A DNA stretch of 16,193 nucleotides from UBA1543 sp964596375. Lineage in GTDB: Bacteria > Pseudomonadota > Zetaproteobacteria > Mariprofundales > Mariprofundaceae. This document shows, one piece after another, positions 1 to 7,041 of this stretch. The stretch spans positions 1 to 16,193 of the forward strand of contig CAZQTO010000043.1 in assembly GCA_964596375.1 (NCBI GenBank), in the 5' to 3' direction. The first letter of the stretch is position 1. Every line of letters begins with the position of its first letter. The position numbers and the translations under genes were made by a program. Below the pieces are notes generated by a model, which saw nothing but the letters and a program-made list of their open reading frames with translations, did no database searches and was not told the DNA's origin.

Positions 1-360
1 GTCGCCTGAGCCAGTCTCTTCCTTTTCATCCACATTCACACCCTGGGCAATATCCACAGACTGCTTGTCGAGGCTGACCAGCACGGCACAGGATTCCCAA
101 TCGAAACCCATGGCCGATGAGTTATAGCCGATATCTTTAATTGCCGCCCGCACAACATCCTGATAGTTGACAATGGCCGAGGTGGTAATCTCACCGGCGA
201 TCAGCGCCATGCCGGTGGTGACCAATGTTTCGCAGGCCACGCGACCGTATTTATCCTGCTCCAGAATTGCATCCAGCACACTGTCGGAAATGCGATCGGC
301 AACCTTGTCGGGATGACCCTCGGAAACGGACTCACTGGTAAAAACGAAATTACGGCTCAT
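1..360 (-). CDS. metK: S-adenosylmethionine synthetase, N-terminal part (runs off left edge)
   Basis: Methionine adenosyltransferase makes SAM from methionine and ATP in the cytoplasm. The 120 visible residues begin MSRNFVFTSESVSEGHPDKV and match the family N-terminus closely. They include the SEGHPDK ATP-binding motif (His16, Asp18), DAILEQD, the CETLVTTG segment (Glu44) and GEITTSA near residue 56. The last visible residues are ETGSGD, where the family continues GDQG. About two thirds of the usual ~380-390 residues lie outside the window. The ATG is preceded by an AGGAAG site 3 nt upstream. It lies downstream of the ubi operon in the same orientation, separated by 158 nt that contain a hairpin, so it is probably a separate transcription unit. 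SAM from this enzyme is the substrate of UbiE encoded nearby. Confidence 0.97.
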   Translation of the reverse strand, partial: MSRNFVFTSESVSEGHPDKVADRISDSVLDAILEQDKYGRVACETLVTTGMALIAGEITTSAIVNYQDVVRAAIKDIGYNSSAMGFDWESCAVLVSLDKQSVDIAQGVNVDEKEETGSGD

Positions 361-449
361 ATCTTCCTGCCCCTTGATTGGTCGAGCGAGTCGCGCACTT
401 CAGGCGGACCGCGCCGGACGAAATAATTTCAAATACAAATCAACTAATG

Positions 450-475
450 GCGGCGCAATCTAATGATTGCGCTGC
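450..475 (-). terminator. Hairpin between ubiB and metK, possible weak terminator
   Basis: An 8-bp perfect inverted repeat (GCGCAATC at 453-460, GATTGCGC at 465-472) with a 4-nt loop extends by a G-U and two further pairs to 450-475. It lies about 45 nt after the ubiB stop. The minus-strand sequence that follows is T-rich but has no clean U-run. It could end ubiB transcription or sit in the metK leader. No recognisable riboswitch core is seen here. Confidence 0.4.
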
Positions 476-518
476 AGAATGCAAAACACCTCGAATGGTG
501 ATTCGGTTTCTTGCCGCA

Positions 519-2117
519 TCAACGCCTGAGCAGCAGTGCTGCTCCCAGCACCACGCCAAGCACCCCGACCGGCATCCACCACGGACCCTGCGCCTGCTGC
601 TGCAGCATCACAATGCCACCACTAAGCAACACCATGCCACAAGCGCGCTGCCACAGCGGTGCACCGTGAAACTGCGGTGTAAACACGCTGCCATCTCGAT
701 CACTGAGCACCTGTTCAATGCGCGCCGGCAGGCGCAACCAACCCTCAATCCCCTGACGCGCCTGGGCAGCACCGCGCTGCAGCTGCCCGGCAGGCCCGAG
801 ATGCTTGCTCACCCATTCAGTAACCAGCGGTCGCGCCAACTCCCAGATATTGGCCTTGTCGGCCAACTCGCGCGCTACACCTTCGATCACCACCATGGTT
901 TTTTGTAAGAGCAGCAGCTGCGGCTGGGTCTCCATCTGAAAACGCTCGGTCACAGCAAACATGCAGAACAACAACTCACCCAGCGAAATATCGGCCAGCG
1001 GCCTGTTGAATATCGGCTCGGCGATTTCGCGCAGCGCATCGGCGAAGGCCGACATATTGGTATCGGCCGGCACATAACCAGCCTCCAGATGCACCTCTGC
1101 TGCGCGCATGTAATCGGTTTTGAGAAAGGCCATCAGCATCTCGGCCAGATAAAGCCGGCTCCTCATATCCAGCCGGCCGACAATACCGAAATCAACCAGA
1201 ATGATGTCGCCGGACTCGGAAACAAACAGATTGCCGGGATGCATATCGGCGTGGAAATAGCCATCCACGAATGCCATATGAAAGAACAGTGTGGCCGCCC
1301 GCTCGCATAGCGCCAGACAATCGTGCCCGGCGGCCTGCAGCGCTGCCCTCTCATCAATGGATATGCCGGAAATGCGCTCGGTGGTCAGCACACCGCTATG
1401 CGTGTAGTCCCAGATGACGTGCGGAATATAAACACCTTGGACATCGGCCAGATTTTCGGCAAAACGCGAAGCATGCGCTGCCTCGGCGCGCAGGTTCAAC
1501 TCCCCCTTGATGGTGACGGCAAACTCATCCACCACCTGCGGCGCCTTCAGGCGACGGTACTCGGGCAGGTAGCGATCGAACAGATTGGCCAGCAGTTTGA
1601 GCAGCGAAAGATCGGCATCGATGGTACGGCCAATCGTCGGACGGCGCACCTTGACGGCCACGCGACGCCCGTCGGGCAATTCGGCAAAATGCACCTGCGC
1701 GATGGAGGCCGCAGCCACCGGCTCCTCGTTGAACGATACGAACGCACCACCCTCGCCGGTCAGAGGCTTCTTGAATTCCGCCTCGAGCAATCGCTTCACC
1801 GTGGCAAAGGATTCCGGCGGCACATCGTCCTGTAGTTTTTTGAGCTCCAGCGCCACATCCATGGGCAGCAGATCGACGCGCGTGGAGAGCATCTGGCCGA
1901 ATTTGATAAAGGTCGGACCGAGGCGCTCCAGCACATACCTCAGCTGCACACCGAAATCCGGCGACATCTCGCTGCGCATAAAGATGCGCATCAGCCATGC
2001 ATAGGGCCGGAACAGGTGCAGACGCACAGCCAGCGTACCCATGCTGTGCGAGGCCAGAAGATGGGTGATGACCAGCAGACGCCAACCCCGACGCAGGGGG
2101 CCTCCGCTATAGCGCAT
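519..2117 (-). CDS. ubiB: UbiB/ABC1/ADCK atypical kinase-like ubiquinone biosynthesis protein
   Basis: UbiB is a membrane-associated protein-kinase-like ATPase needed for ubiquinone biosynthesis, probably by handling hydrophobic intermediates for the UbiI/H/F hydroxylases. The 532-aa length fits the family (E. coli 546). The family hallmarks are visible: KxGQ motif KFGQMLSTR (residues 72-80), Ala-rich loop AAASIAQVH (135-143) replacing the usual kinase P-loop, catalytic Lys in VAVKV (156), HADMHPGN (289-296) and the DFG motif VDFG (308-311). Two C-terminal transmembrane helices (about 492-506 and 512-530) end in a double Arg. The start ATG lies 5 nt after the ubiJ stop, so translation is probably coupled. 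The N-terminus lacks the usual short leader before the first helix and reads MRYSGGPLRRGW; Met26 is an alternative start but would remove expected sequence. Confidence 0.96.
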   Translation of the reverse strand: MRYSGGPLRRGWRLLVITHLLASHSMGTLAVRLHLFRPYAWLMRIFMRSEMSPDFGVQLRYVLERLGPTFIKFGQMLSTRVDLLPMDVALELKKLQDDVPPESFATVKRLLEAEFKKPLTGEGGAFVSFNEEPVAAASIAQVHFAELPDGRRVAVKVRRPTIGRTIDADLSLLKLLANLFDRYLPEYRRLKAPQVVDEFAVTIKGELNLRAEAAHASRFAENLADVQGVYIPHVIWDYTHSGVLTTERISGISIDERAALQAAGHDCLALCERAATLFFHMAFVDGYFHADMHPGNLFVSESGDIILVDFGIVGRLDMRSRLYLAEMLMAFLKTDYMRAAEVHLEAGYVPADTNMSAFADALREIAEPIFNRPLADISLGELLFCMFAVTERFQMETQPQLLLLQKTMVVIEGVARELADKANIWELARPLVTEWVSKHLGPAGQLQRGAAQARQGIEGWLRLPARIEQVLSDRDGSVFTPQFHGAPLWQRACGMVLLSGGIVMLQQQAQGPWWMPVGVLGVVLGAALLLRR

Positions 2118-2122
2118 CTGGC

Positions 2123-2788
2123 TCAGGCATCACCCCCGGAGGAAGATGCCTGGGTATCCAGCTTGTGCTCCAGACGGGTTAATTTCCCTTTCAGTCGACT
2201 CAGACGACGAGTGACATCCTCAACCCCGGCCTGCCAGTCGCCCAGACGTGCCTCGTCGGGCACTTCCATATCTTTCAGGCACTGGGTCACAGCCTCATGC
2301 ATCGCCGTCGATGCTTTGCCCTCCAGCGCAATCAGCGCCTTGGCTGCCTGGGCCACGCGACTGCCGAAGAATTCACCGAATCCGTTACGTAGCTCGCGCT
2401 CCCAATCGATATCTGCTGCCGCCAGCAGCTTCTTGAAGCGCAGCATGGCCTCGGAATCTCCGGATAGTTTCAGCACCTGCTGAAACACCAGATCATCCGC
2501 ATCCTCGTGGGCAAAGCACAGGCGGGCAAAACCACCCGTCGTTGCATCAATACGCACATCGGGCTTTTGTTCGCAGGATGTATGTACCCAGGGTCGACCC
2601 GCACGAAAACCCATATAGAAATCCATACCGGTGTCGCGCACATGAATCAGGTAGACACGTCCGTCGAGCGCATCAAGATGCTCTGCCAGATCTTTATTGC
2701 GTGCAAAGAACAAGTCGAGCACGGTACTCAGCACCACGGCCTGCACCGCGCCGGGGATTAAACGGAGAGGCAGAAACATCAGACTCAT
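2123..2788 (-). CDS. ubiJ: UbiJ, SCP2-domain accessory factor of ubiquinone biosynthesis
   Basis: UbiJ is a soluble lipid-binding-like factor that, with UbiK, helps the late aerobic ubiquinone pathway (Ubi metabolon). The 221-aa product has the expected architecture: an SCP2/sterol-carrier-like domain (about residues 15-115, with RVYLIHVRDTG and FYMGFRAGRPWV) and a charged C-terminal coiled coil (VEDVTRRLSRLKGKLTRLEHKLD region, about 188-211), as in E. coli UbiJ (201 aa). Its ATG overlaps the ubiE TGA as ATGA, and ubiB follows after 5 nt. This is the same ubiE-ubiJ-ubiB order as in Enterobacteria. Primary sequence similarity in the family is low, so the call rests on the domain pattern plus this synteny. 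Confidence 0.88.
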   Translation of the reverse strand: MSLMFLPLRLIPGAVQAVVLSTVLDLFFARNKDLAEHLDALDGRVYLIHVRDTGMDFYMGFRAGRPWVHTSCEQKPDVRIDATTGGFARLCFAHEDADDLVFQQVLKLSGDSEAMLRFKKLLAAADIDWERELRNGFGEFFGSRVAQAAKALIALEGKASTAMHEAVTQCLKDMEVPDEARLGDWQAGVEDVTRRLSRLKGKLTRLEHKLDTQASSSGGDA

Positions 2789-3576
2789 GCGATTTTATAT
2801 CCTCTGTGCAGCGCCACCACGCCGCCGGTCATATTCTCATAGCGCACCAGGCCGAAACCGGCCCACTCGATGAGCTTGGTAAAGCGCTTCTGATCCGGGA
2901 AGCGCCGAATCGATTCGACAAGATACTGATAAGAGGCGCGGTCGCCGGTCACAAGCTCGCCCATCAAGGGAATCATATTAAATGAATAGGTATCATATAT
3001 AACATCAAGCAAAGGCAAGGCCGGATGCGAGAACTCCAGACAGATAAACTGTCCGCCCGGCTTGAGCACGCGATAGAACTCGGCCAGACCCGCCTCGACA
3101 TCGACAAAATTGCGAATACCGAAGGCGATGGACACCACATCGAAGCTGTTATCGGCAAAGGGTAGTTTCGTGCCGTCCGACTGGATGCAATCGGCACGCC
3201 CGGGCAACAGCCCTTGATCCACCACACGGCGCGCGCCCTCAGCCAGCATCGGCCCGGTCAGGTCGGTCAATACGACACGCCCCCCCTGAGCATCATTCGA
3301 ACCACCCATCTTGCGCAGCAGACCAATGGCGATATCACCTGAACCCGCAGCCACATCGAGTACGCGGCCACCCGGACGAACAGCAGCCATATCGAACATG
3401 CGCCGCTTCCATAAGCGATGCATGCCACCACTCATCAAATCGTTCATCAGGTCGTATTTGGCGGCTACCGAGGAAAACACACCCATCACCCGGCTGCGCT
3501 TCTCCACGCCGCTGACTGTCTCGAAACCGAAATGCGTCCGCCCTGCCGATGCATCGTTTGCCTGCTTGCTGTCCAC
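2785..3576 (-). CDS. ubiE: Ubiquinone/menaquinone C-methyltransferase UbiE
   Basis: UbiE performs the SAM-dependent C-methylation of the demethoxy-benzoquinol ring in ubiquinone synthesis (and of demethylmenaquinol where that quinone is made). From the chosen start the protein has 263 aa. It shows THFGFETV (14-21), the family signature YDLMNDLMSGGMHRLWK (41-57), SAM motif I VLDVAAGSGD (72-81), RVLKPGGQF (169-177) and the C-terminal GGVVALHRGYK (251-261). I chose GTG at 3576 because an AAGGAG site sits 5 nt upstream and the protein then begins VDSKQ, like MVDKSQ in E. coli. An ATG at 3591 would add five residues and place that ribosome-binding site inside the gene. The frame stays open up to 4053, but that extension crosses the promoter region and nrdJa and is not credible. 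The stop overlaps ubiJ (ATGA). Confidence 0.96.
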   Translation of the reverse strand: MDSKQANDASAGRTHFGFETVSGVEKRSRVMGVFSSVAAKYDLMNDLMSGGMHRLWKRRMFDMAAVRPGGRVLDVAAGSGDIAIGLLRKMGGSNDAQGGRVVLTDLTGPMLAEGARRVVDQGLLPGRADCIQSDGTKLPFADNSFDVVSIAFGIRNFVDVEAGLAEFYRVLKPGGQFICLEFSHPALPLLDVIYDTYSFNMIPLMGELVTGDRASYQYLVESIRRFPDQKRFTKLIEWAGFGLVRYENMTGGVVALHRGYKIA

Positions 3577-3671
3577 AGTAACTCCTTCCATTGCCGCAAT
3601 CGTAACAGCAGCCCCCCCTTGCAACAACAAGCTGACCCGCCTCTCGCAGCACATGCAGTATGGGGAAAACC

Positions 3672-3680
3672 TGTGGATAA
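3672..3680 (-). promoter_or_regulatory. Perfect DnaA box (TTATCCACA on minus strand)
   Basis: TGTGGATAA on the plus strand is an exact match to the strong DnaA box. Two weaker 7/9 matches lie nearby at 3776-3784 (TGTGGATTC) and 3804-3812 (AGGGGATAA). DnaA is known to regulate the class I nrdAB promoter in E. coli; action on this class II promoter is inference. The region is not obviously a replication origin: no dnaA/dnaN/gid genes or AT-rich unwinding element are seen. Confidence 0.5.
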
Positions 3681-3705
3681 ACGGTGAATACAATGTTGAG
3701 TGAAA

Positions 3706-3753
3706 ACCCCACCTCTCGTGGCAAGGAAACCATTGACACCCCATATGTAGTGC
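3706..3753 (+). promoter_or_regulatory. Tandem NrdR-box-like repressor sites
   Basis: The site at 3738-3753 (ACCCCATATGTAGTGC) matches 12 of 16 positions of the NrdR consensus ACACWATATATWGTGT. A degenerate second copy at 3706-3721 matches about 9 of 16, including the outer AC, C, GTG positions. It lies exactly 32 bp upstream, which is the spacing known for paired NrdR boxes. NrdR is the nucleotide-sensing repressor of ribonucleotide reductase genes. The stronger box falls between the -35 element and the presumed -10, a position suited to repression. The nrdR gene itself is not in the window. Confidence 0.6.
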
Positions 3754-3761
3754 CATAAGGT
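3733..3761 (+). promoter_or_regulatory. Putative sigma-70 promoter of nrdJa
   Basis: A perfect -35 hexamer TTGACA (3733-3738) is followed at 17 bp by TAAGGT (3756-3761), a poor -10 matching only at T1, A2 and T6. The spacer is almost filled by the stronger NrdR-like box. This leaves a leader of about 160 nt before nrdJa. Confidence 0.4.
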
Positions 3762-3866
3762 TGGCCGCTGCGATGTGTGGATTCACCGACAGGGGCATGC
3801 AACAGGGGATAACGCCGCTTCGCTGTCGGGCTATTGAGGACTCGCCGAAACCGGGCAGGACCGAAC

Positions 3867-3929
3867 ATGGCCCACGCAGAGAAACACCGTAGGAAACAGG
3901 AACTGACAATGGGAGGAGCACATCCATGA
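3867..3929 (+). CDS. Possible 20-residue leader peptide overlapping the nrdJa start
   Basis: ATG at 3867 opens MAHAEKHRRKQELTMGGAHP. Its TGA (3927-3929) overlaps the nrdJa ATG (3926-3928) as ATGA. An AGGA sits 6 nt before the ATG. The arrangement would allow translational coupling of nrdJa. The peptide is basic and not recognised. A 20-codon open frame can arise by chance, so it is listed only because of the start/stop overlap. Confidence 0.25.
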   Translation: MAHAEKHRRKQELTMGGAHP

Positions 3930-6097
3930 ATCTGGCTGAAGTCAAAGAAGGCAACACTGTTTCAATATCCATGGACGAACACGCCGCAGCGGTGATTCCG
4001 ATGCAGGCGGCCAGTGAGGATATCTGGGATAAGAAATATCGCCTCAAGGACAAGAATGGCGACGCTGTCGATCACAGCATTGCCGAAACCTACTCGCGTG
4101 TCGCCAGAGCCCTGGCCGATGTCGAAGATGAGGACAAACGCGAGTATTGGCACGAGCGTTTCACCTGGGCTCTGCTGCACGGTGCGATTCCAGCCGGACG
4201 CATCACCTCCAATGCAGGCGCCGAAGCATACAAACCAGCCACCTCCACCATCAACTGCACGGTCTCCGGTCAGGTTCCGGATTCGATGGACGGCATCCTG
4301 TCCATGGTGCACGAGGCCGGTCTCACCCTGAAAGCAGGCTGCGGCATCGGTTATGAATTCTCCACACTGCGCCCCAAGGGTGCTTATGTGTCGGGTGCCG
4401 GGGCCTACACCTCAGGCCCCCTGTCCTTCATGGATATCTTCGACAAGATGTGTTTCACCGTATCAAGCGCCGGTGGCCGGCGCGGCGCACAGATGGGCAC
4501 CTTCGATATTTCGCATCCCGATGTGATGGATTTCATCCGCGCCAAGCGCGAGGGCGGTCGGCTGCGCCAGTTTAATCTGTCCTGCCTGATCACATCCGAT
4601 TTCATGGAAGCCGTAAAAAACGACGCCGACTGGGATCTGATCTTCCCGGCCAATGCCAGCGAAGTGGCGGATGAGGAAACGCGCATCGTCTGGCGCCAGT
4701 GGCCTGCCGGCAACAAGGGCTATCTGCAGGACGACGAAGGGCGCACCGCCTGCCGTGTGTATAAAACCATTCGCGCCCGCCGCCTGTGGGATGTCATCAT
4801 GGCCTCGACCTACGACTACGCCGAGCCCGGCTTCATCCTGATCGACGAAGTCAACACCATGAACAACAACTGGTTCTGCGAGAATGTCCGCGCCACCAAC
4901 CCATGTGGCGAACAGCCGCTTCCGCCTTATGGCGCATGCCTGCTGGGCTCAATCAACCTGACCAAGTTTGTTTGCAACCCGTTCACCGACAAGTCGTATT
5001 TCGACTGGGATCAGTTCCGCGAGGTGGTTGCCGTGTTCACCCGCATGCTGGACAACGTGGTGGAAATCAACGGCCTGCCGCTGGAAAAACAGCGTGATGA
5101 AATCCTTTCCAAGCGCCGCCACGGCATGGGCTTTCTGGGCCTGGGCAGCGCCCTGACCATGCTGCGCACCCCTTACGGCTCGCATGAGTCGCTGACCTTC
5201 ACCGAACAGGTTGCCTATGAGATGGCCAGAAGCGGTTATCAGACCGGTATTGAGCTGGCCCGCGAGAAAGGCCCGGCACCGATCATGGAGCAGGACATCG
5301 AGGTGACTTCCGAAATGATGCTCAAGCGCCCGGAAATGGCCGACGACGGCATTCGCGTGGGAGACAAGCTCAAGGGTCGCATCCTGTGGGCGCGCTATTC
5401 GCGTTATCTGCAAAAGTTCGCGCGCACCGGCAAGGCCGAAGATGTCGCCATGCTCAGGGAGCTGGAGGAAGCTGGCTGCCGCTTCACGCATCATTCCTCG
5501 ATTGCGCCGACCGGCACCATCTCACTGTCCCTGGCCAACAATGCCTCCAACGGCATCGAGCCATCCTTTGCCCACCATTATGCGCGCAACATCATCCGCG
5601 AGGGCAAGAAGAGCAAGGAGAAGGTGGATGTATTCTCCTTCGAGCTGCTCGCCTACCGCGAGCTGATCAATCCGCAGGCCATGCCCTTCTCGCAGGCCGA
5701 GGGTGAAAAGCTGCCGGATTATTTCATCAGCGCCGACGACGTTACGCCCAAGCAGCATGTCGATATTCAGGCCGCGGCACAGAAGTGGGTGGATTCATCC
5801 ATCTCCAAGACGGCCAATGTCCCGACCGATTTCGACTATGAAAGTTTCAAGGACATCTACCTCTACGCCTACGAAAAGGGGCTCAAGGGTTGCACCACCT
5901 TCCGCTTCAACCCCGAAGCCTTCCAGGGCGTGCTGGTCAAGGATGCGGATCTGGAGAAAACCATCTATCGCTTCACACTGGATGATGGTTCCGTGATCGA
6001 GGTGAAGGGCAACGAGGAAATCGAGTACGACGGCGAGATGCACAGTGCCGCCAACCTCTTCGATGCTCTCAAGGAAGGATATTATGGCAAGCTCTAA
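3926..6097 (+). CDS. nrdJa: Adenosylcobalamin-dependent class II ribonucleotide reductase, catalytic part (NrdJa)
   Basis: This enzyme reduces ribonucleotides to deoxyribonucleotides using a thiyl radical generated from coenzyme B12, so it works with or without oxygen. The 723-aa chain shows the radical Cys327 in NPCGEQPL (Asn325, Glu329). The active-site redox pair is Cys111 (STINCTVSG) and Cys338 (GACLLGSINL). The finger-loop/substrate motif SSIAPTGTIS is present, followed by NASNGIEP. The N-terminus goes straight into the reductase fold with no ATP-cone, so overall dATP feedback through a cone is not expected. It ends without the Cys-rich tail found in full-length NrdJ; that tail is encoded by nrdJb 264 bp downstream, as in Pseudomonas aeruginosa NrdJa/NrdJb. 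A GGGAGGAG site 7 nt before the ATG fixes the start. Confidence 0.96.
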   Translation: MNLAEVKEGNTVSISMDEHAAAVIPMQAASEDIWDKKYRLKDKNGDAVDHSIAETYSRVARALADVEDEDKREYWHERFTWALLHGAIPAGRITSNAGAEAYKPATSTINCTVSGQVPDSMDGILSMVHEAGLTLKAGCGIGYEFSTLRPKGAYVSGAGAYTSGPLSFMDIFDKMCFTVSSAGGRRGAQMGTFDISHPDVMDFIRAKREGGRLRQFNLSCLITSDFMEAVKNDADWDLIFPANASEVADEETRIVWRQWPAGNKGYLQDDEGRTACRVYKTIRARRLWDVIMASTYDYAEPGFILIDEVNTMNNNWFCENVRATNPCGEQPLPPYGACLLGSINLTKFVCNPFTDKSYFDWDQFREVVAVFTRMLDNVVEINGLPLEKQRDEILSKRRHGMGFLGLGSALTMLRTPYGSHESLTFTEQVAYEMARSGYQTGIELAREKGPAPIMEQDIEVTSEMMLKRPEMADDGIRVGDKLKGRILWARYSRYLQKFARTGKAEDVAMLRELEEAGCRFTHHSSIAPTGTISLSLANNASNGIEPSFAHHYARNIIREGKKSKEKVDVFSFELLAYRELINPQAMPFSQAEGEKLPDYFISADDVTPKQHVDIQAAAQKWVDSSISKTANVPTDFDYESFKDIYLYAYEKGLKGCTTFRFNPEAFQGVLVKDADLEKTIYRFTLDDGSVIEVKGNEEIEYDGEMHSAANLFDALKEGYYGKL

Positions 6098-6141
6098 GCA
6101 AGCCGTAAGCGGGCCGACGGCGCGCAATGAAGGAGCCCGTC

Positions 6142-6378
6142 ATGGCTAAGTTGCAACTCAATGAAGAGTACCGTCAAGCAGACCTCGACGCCCTCCTTAT
6201 GGAGCAGGCCGAAAAGAGGGAGCTGGAAGCCATGCGCGAGCGCATGAATTCGCTGCTACGCGATTTTTATACGGCAGACGTCCACCCGTTTCGGGTCGTT
6301 GTAACCACCAAACACAATGAGGGAGCGACAGCAACCATGCGTGCCGCTCAGGGAGGAACCCATGACCACAAAGATTGA
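6142..6378 (+). CDS. Small charged protein (78 aa) encoded between nrdJa and nrdJb, function unknown
   Basis: Not recognised. ATG 6142 is chosen because AAGGAG (6130-6135) lies 6 nt upstream; an ATG at 6127 overlaps that ribosome-binding site. The first ~45 residues are a strongly charged, probably helical stretch (NEEYRQADLDALLMEQAEKR then RERMNSLLRDFY). A short basic segment with FRVVVTTK and a Gly/His-rich tail (GGTHDHKD) follow. There are no membrane segments and no Cys. It overlaps the nrdJb start by 17 nt in another frame, so the three genes are almost certainly cotranscribed and coupled. By position it could be an assembly or regulatory partner of the split reductase, but this is inference from context only. 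Confidence 0.75.
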   Translation: MAKLQLNEEYRQADLDALLMEQAEKRELEAMRERMNSLLRDFYTADVHPFRVVVTTKHNEGATATMRAAQGGTHDHKD

Positions 6379-6997
6379 AAAGCAGATTACCGCCTACGAG
6401 GTAGTGCGCCCGGAAGGCAATAAGGAAGACAGCAAGGTCACGCATATCGCACCGCTGCTGGAGCGCGACAATGTACTTGAAGGCTCCACCTACAAGATCA
6501 AAACACCGATGACCGACCATGCCATGTACATCACCATCAACGATGTGGTGATCAATGCCGGCAAGCCGGATGAACACCGCCGCCCCTTCGAGATTTTCAT
6601 CAACTCGAAAAACATGGAGCATTTCATGTGGATTGTGGCGCTCACCCGCGTTATTTCCGCCATCTTCCGCAAGGGTGGCGATGTCACCTTCCTGGTCGAA
6701 GAAATGAAGGCCGTATTCGACCCGCGCGGCGGCTACTACAAGAAGGGTGGCAAATACATGCCATCCATCGTCGCCGACATCGGCGAAGTGATCCAACAAC
6801 ATTTGGTGATGATCGGCATGATGGAAGGCCAGCTTTCCACCCCGGAACTGGAAGCCAAACGCAAGGAAGCCAAGGAAAAACTCGGCGCCGATGCCATGGC
6901 CAAAGGCAATCAGTGTGACAAATGCGGGGCCATGGCCGTCGTCCGCCTCGACAACTGCAATACCTGTCTGGAGTGCGGCGACTCCAAATGTGGCTAA
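6362..6997 (+). CDS. nrdJb: Class II ribonucleotide reductase small/C-terminal component (NrdJb, TSCPD-type)
   Basis: The product (211 aa) corresponds to the C-terminal part of class II reductases, split off as a separate polypeptide as in Pseudomonas aeruginosa NrdJb. The body (about 1-160) contains the conserved TSCPD-like region with FEIFINSKNMEHFMWIVALTRVISAIFRKGGD. The tail carries six cysteines: CDKC (185, 188), CNTC (199, 202), Cys205 and Cys210 in ECGDSKCG. These probably form a zinc site plus the mobile dithiol that re-reduces the active site of NrdJa. The start ATG 6362 follows AGGGAGGA with a good gap; an upstream ATG at 6317 would run through the preceding gene without family similarity. 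The tail is complete and ends CG. Confidence 0.93.
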   Translation: MTTKIEKQITAYEVVRPEGNKEDSKVTHIAPLLERDNVLEGSTYKIKTPMTDHAMYITINDVVINAGKPDEHRRPFEIFINSKNMEHFMWIVALTRVISAIFRKGGDVTFLVEEMKAVFDPRGGYYKKGGKYMPSIVADIGEVIQQHLVMIGMMEGQLSTPELEAKRKEAKEKLGADAMAKGNQCDKCGAMAVVRLDNCNTCLECGDSKCG

Positions 6998-7004
6998 GCT
7001 GAAC

Positions 7005-7036
7005 GATGTAGACGCGCTGTTACATCTGCGTATATT
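7005..7036 (+). promoter_or_regulatory. Putative promoter with inverted repeat in front of the methyltransferase cassette
   Basis: An inverted repeat GATGTA (7005-7010) / TACATC (7021-7026) has inner AC/GT pairing after one bulged G. It overlaps a -35-like TAGACG (7009-7014). A TATATT -10 (7031-7036, 5/6) follows after 16 bp. A repeat laid over a -35 is typical of repressor operators. No repressor gene is in the cassette, so the methyltransferase or the DGQHR protein could act on it (inference). Alternatively it is a hairpin downstream of nrdJb; no T-run follows it. Confidence 0.35.
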
Positions 7037-7041
7037 CGCCC

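Larger units (their letters stand above)
3577..3925. other. Divergent intergenic region between ubiE and nrdJa
   Basis: This 349-bp stretch holds no full-size gene. It contains the control elements listed separately: a perfect DnaA box, NrdR-like boxes, a -35 element and a possible leader ORF for nrdJa. No convincing sigma-70 promoter for ubiE was found on the minus strand, although transcription must start here. No cobalamin riboswitch core (B12 box) is recognisable, although the downstream enzyme needs adenosylcobalamin. Confidence 0.7.

Noticed and set aside
378..908. Plus-strand open frame over the end of ubiB
   Set aside because: It is antisense to a clear ubiB gene, with low-complexity His/Gln/Arg-rich translation typical of a shadow frame.
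3672..3812. Chromosomal replication origin suggested by the DnaA boxes
   Set aside because: There is only one perfect box, no AT-rich unwinding region and none of the usual origin genes, so promoter control of nrdJa is the simpler reading.
3754..3925. Cobalamin riboswitch upstream of the B12-dependent reductase
   Set aside because: I could not find a B12 box or the conserved core. The GCAACAGGGG and CCGGGCAGG pieces are only superficial matches. A covariance-model search would decide.
3577..4053. N-terminal extension of ubiE up to 4053
   Set aside because: It adds about 160 residues unlike UbiE, crosses the divergent promoter and overlaps nrdJa. GTG 3576 with AAGGAG gives the family length.
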